The position numbers were made by a program, and so were the translations under genes. DNA of 6,089 nucleotides from Desulfurococcales archaeon (lineage in GTDB: Archaea > Thermoproteota > Thermoprotei_A > Sulfolobales > Acidilobaceae), in NCBI GenBank assembly GCA_027012045.1, contig JALUZI010000191.1:1-6089 (forward strand). Reading direction: 5' to 3'. Positions 5,027 through 6,089 of the stretch are shown piece after piece; position 1 is the first letter of the stretch; the number at the start of each line of letters is the position of its first letter. The notes under the pieces are model-generated. The model saw only the letters and a program-made list of their open reading frames with translations, had not been told where the DNA came from and searched no databases.

Positions 5027-5680
5027 CTATTTTTCTTTGAGGAACCCGGATTTAACTAGGTCGCTTATGGCCAAATCCCAGTAGAACCCGAAGTCCCCTG
5101 GGCTCACGCCGTACCACTCCTTGAAGACCCGTTCTAGCAGCTCCATGCTGAACTCCTGCTTGAGCCTCTCGTCCTCCCTTAGTATTCTCTTCAGGAAGTC
5201 CTTGAGGTCTTCAAGCCTTGTCCAGGGGTACTGGAACCAGGTCCAGTCCCTGACTTCGATGAGATAGTAGTCGGGCTTGAATTTGGCTACGCTACTTATC
5301 CACTGTAGAGCTGCTGTCTTCACTGTCCCAGGGTTCCAGTTGTCCCTCACATAGTCCCGTGCCAGCCTCAGGGTTTCACCAGTATCCACAATGTCGTCGA
5401 CGACGAGGACGTCCTCGCCCTTGAGGTCCACTTTGTATGGGTATTTCAGTATGGCCCTCTCCTCAGCCTTAGCCGCCTCGGTCCAGTGCTGGCTCTGTAC
5501 GCTAAGCATGTTTGTAACGTCTAGGAAGTCTGCTAGTAGCCTGGCGGGCACATAGCCCCCTCTCGCGACTGCTACTATGACCTGGGGATTCCAGCCCGAC
5601 CCTTTGATCTCGCCGGCTAGCCCCCGGGTCCAGTCGACGATCTCGTCCCACGAGACTAGTTTGACTGGAACTTTAGGCAA
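5027..5680 (-). CDS. Purine-type phosphoribosyltransferase, candidate archaeal adenine PRTase
   Basis: A 217-residue type I phosphoribosyltransferase. The PRPP-binding motif VLVVDDIVDTGET is at 91-103 with the acidic pair D95-D96. The pyrophosphate loop is AVARGGYVPARLLADFL (37-53). A region between them (about 60-80, QSQHWTEAAKAEERAILKY) would form the flexible hood. After the core come about 75 extra residues, mostly helical and rich in W, Y and charged residues, that presumably cover the base site. It resembles archaeal hypoxanthine/xanthine-guanine-like PRTases (COG2236 type). From memory, the adenine PRTase of Sulfolobus solfataricus belongs to this 6-oxopurine lineage and is linked to MTA phosphorylase, so conversion of adenine plus PRPP to AMP is the favoured role; hypoxanthine or guanine are alternatives. 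TTG 5680 is the start, six bases after GAGGGTGG. It is the first gene of the pair with mtnP, which follows after 26 bases. Confidence 0.85.
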   Translation of the reverse strand: MPKVPVKLVSWDEIVDWTRGLAGEIKGSGWNPQVIVAVARGGYVPARLLADFLDVTNMLSVQSQHWTEAAKAEERAILKYPYKVDLKGEDVLVVDDIVDTGETLRLARDYVRDNWNPGTVKTAALQWISSVAKFKPDYYLIEVRDWTWFQYPWTRLEDLKDFLKRILREDERLKQEFSMELLERVFKEWYGVSPGDFGFYWDLAISDLVKSGFLKEK

Positions 5681-5790
5681 TCCTATCCACCCTCATCACA
5701 CACATGTACCGTGTAGCGAATCACGCCTGATTGGAACAGGGTTGAAACCATGATTCAATTAGCGCGTGACTAGTATTAAAACAATCCCGC
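5681..5790 (-). promoter_or_regulatory. 110-base gap: cbiB terminator and PRTase promoter region
   Basis: No reading frame is supported here. On the - strand GTTTTAATAC (5783 down to 5774) follows the cbiB stop directly and could be a T-run terminator, a TATA box, or both. Used as a TATA box it would give the PRTase transcript a leader of about 70 bases, long for this kind of archaeon. The leader would contain two small inverted repeats: TTGAA/TTCAA (5742-5746, 5754-5758) and AATCA/TGATT with a four-base loop (5719-5723, 5728-5732). No known riboswitch was recognised. The ribosome site GAGGGTGG is at 5687-5694. Confidence 0.4.
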
Positions 5791-6089
5791 CTAGAACCAG
5801 CCTACGGCATGGGCGAGCAGGATGTACAGGGATATTACTATTACGAGGTAAAGGATCACCGTCCGCCTCCCAATTATGAGTGCTCTACTGATATGCTCGG
5901 GGGAAGGCAGTTCTCCGAGGCCAACTGTGTAATGGTTTTTCTTCTCGAGCTTTACACCTAGGGATAGCGCCATGGCGGCTATGGGCCACCCGGCGTTCCT
6001 ACTCTCCAGCAGGACTGCCTGCCTCTTAAGCTCAACAAGGGCTTTATGGAGGCCCCGTGAGCCTTGCCCGGCGAGGAGTATTAGGAGCC
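5791..6089 (-). CDS. cbiB: Adenosylcobinamide-phosphate synthase CbiB, C-terminal fragment
   Basis: The last 98 codons of a gene entering from the right edge; the stop TAG is at 5791-5793. The frame is open past the ATG at 5973, which is an internal methionine. The segment ESRNAGWPIAAMALSLGVKLEKKNHYTVG is the CbiB/CobD signature ('SrNaGwPmaamAgaLgvrLek...Y.lg'), followed by a helix HISRALIIGRRTVILY and a closing membrane span of about 20 residues (LVIVISLYILLAHAVGWF). CbiB is an integral membrane enzyme that joins aminopropanol or its phosphate to adenosylcobyric acid, an assembly/salvage step for cobalamin. The family is usually about 300 residues, so about two thirds lies outside the window. 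The C-terminal span is intact, and nothing suggests a broken gene. Confidence 0.93.
   Translation of the reverse strand, partial: LLILLAGQGSRGLHKALVELKRQAVLLESRNAGWPIAAMALSLGVKLEKKNHYTVGLGELPSPEHISRALIIGRRTVILYLVIVISLYILLAHAVGWF

Noticed and set aside
4782..5084. A 100-codon open frame on the + strand across mtnP and the PRTase end
   Set aside because: Antisense to two recognised enzymes, including conserved mtnP active-site codons; no family resemblance.
5766..5773. TGACTAGT near the PRTase promoter as a second copy of the transporter operator
   Set aside because: Only the central 8 bases match and the symmetry is lost; similar ACTAGT strings occur in coding sequence (for example 287-293 and 5654-5660).
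5791..5973. A separate 60-residue membrane protein starting at ATG 5973
   Set aside because: The frame is open upstream and encodes the CbiB signature ESRNAGWPIAA immediately before this methionine.

Overview
The window reads as chromosomal DNA of a hyperthermophilic member of the Thermoproteota (Crenarchaeota), probably Desulfurococcales-like. The grounds are archaeal promoters (TATA boxes about 25 bases before the inferred start), short leaders with GGTGA/GGAGG ribosome sites, heavy use of TTG start codons, and an MTA phosphorylase with the full cysteine set of the Sulfolobus MTAPII enzyme. I cannot name a genus. No mobile element, CRISPR array, tRNA or rRNA was seen.

Layout. Bases 1-194 (+) are the 3' end of a cyclase/kynurenine-formamidase family gene. 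It converges, 6 bases apart, on a ten-helix TDT/SLAC1/TehA-type anion transporter (201-1376, -). A 208-base divergent promoter region (1377-1584) holds a 14-bp perfect palindrome next to the transporter TATA box, and an AT-rich promoter plus a strongly G-tracted leader for a KaiC-like ATPase (1585-2991, +). A 105-base gap carries a promoter with a nested palindrome, driving a 40-residue unrecognised small protein (3097-3219, +). The rest is on the - strand. In transcription order it is: the C-terminal end of cbiB (5791-6089), a purine-type phosphoribosyltransferase (5027-5680), MTA phosphorylase mtnP (4173-5000), and an uncharacterised, weakly SIS-like protein (3246-4097).

How the genes fit. 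MTA phosphorylase releases adenine and methylthioribose-1-phosphate from the by-product of polyamine synthesis. The phosphoribosyltransferase, 26 bases upstream in the same direction, could return adenine to AMP, so the two form a plausible salvage operon. cbiB belongs to cobalamin/cobamide assembly or salvage and is separated from the pair by a 110-base non-coding stretch. The KaiC-like ATPase, transporter and small protein show no pathway link beyond adjacency; divergent placement of transporter and ATPase allows shared control but does not prove it.

Most worth a second look: (i) an abrupt change of third-codon-position composition inside the KaiC-like gene, with 92 codons in a row lacking a T-ending codon; (ii) a potential G-quadruplex over the KaiC-like leader and ribosome site; (iii) operator-like palindromes at the transporter and small-gene promoters; (iv) the small protein itself; (v) the uncharacterised 283-residue protein. 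I saw no clear-cut new multi-gene system.
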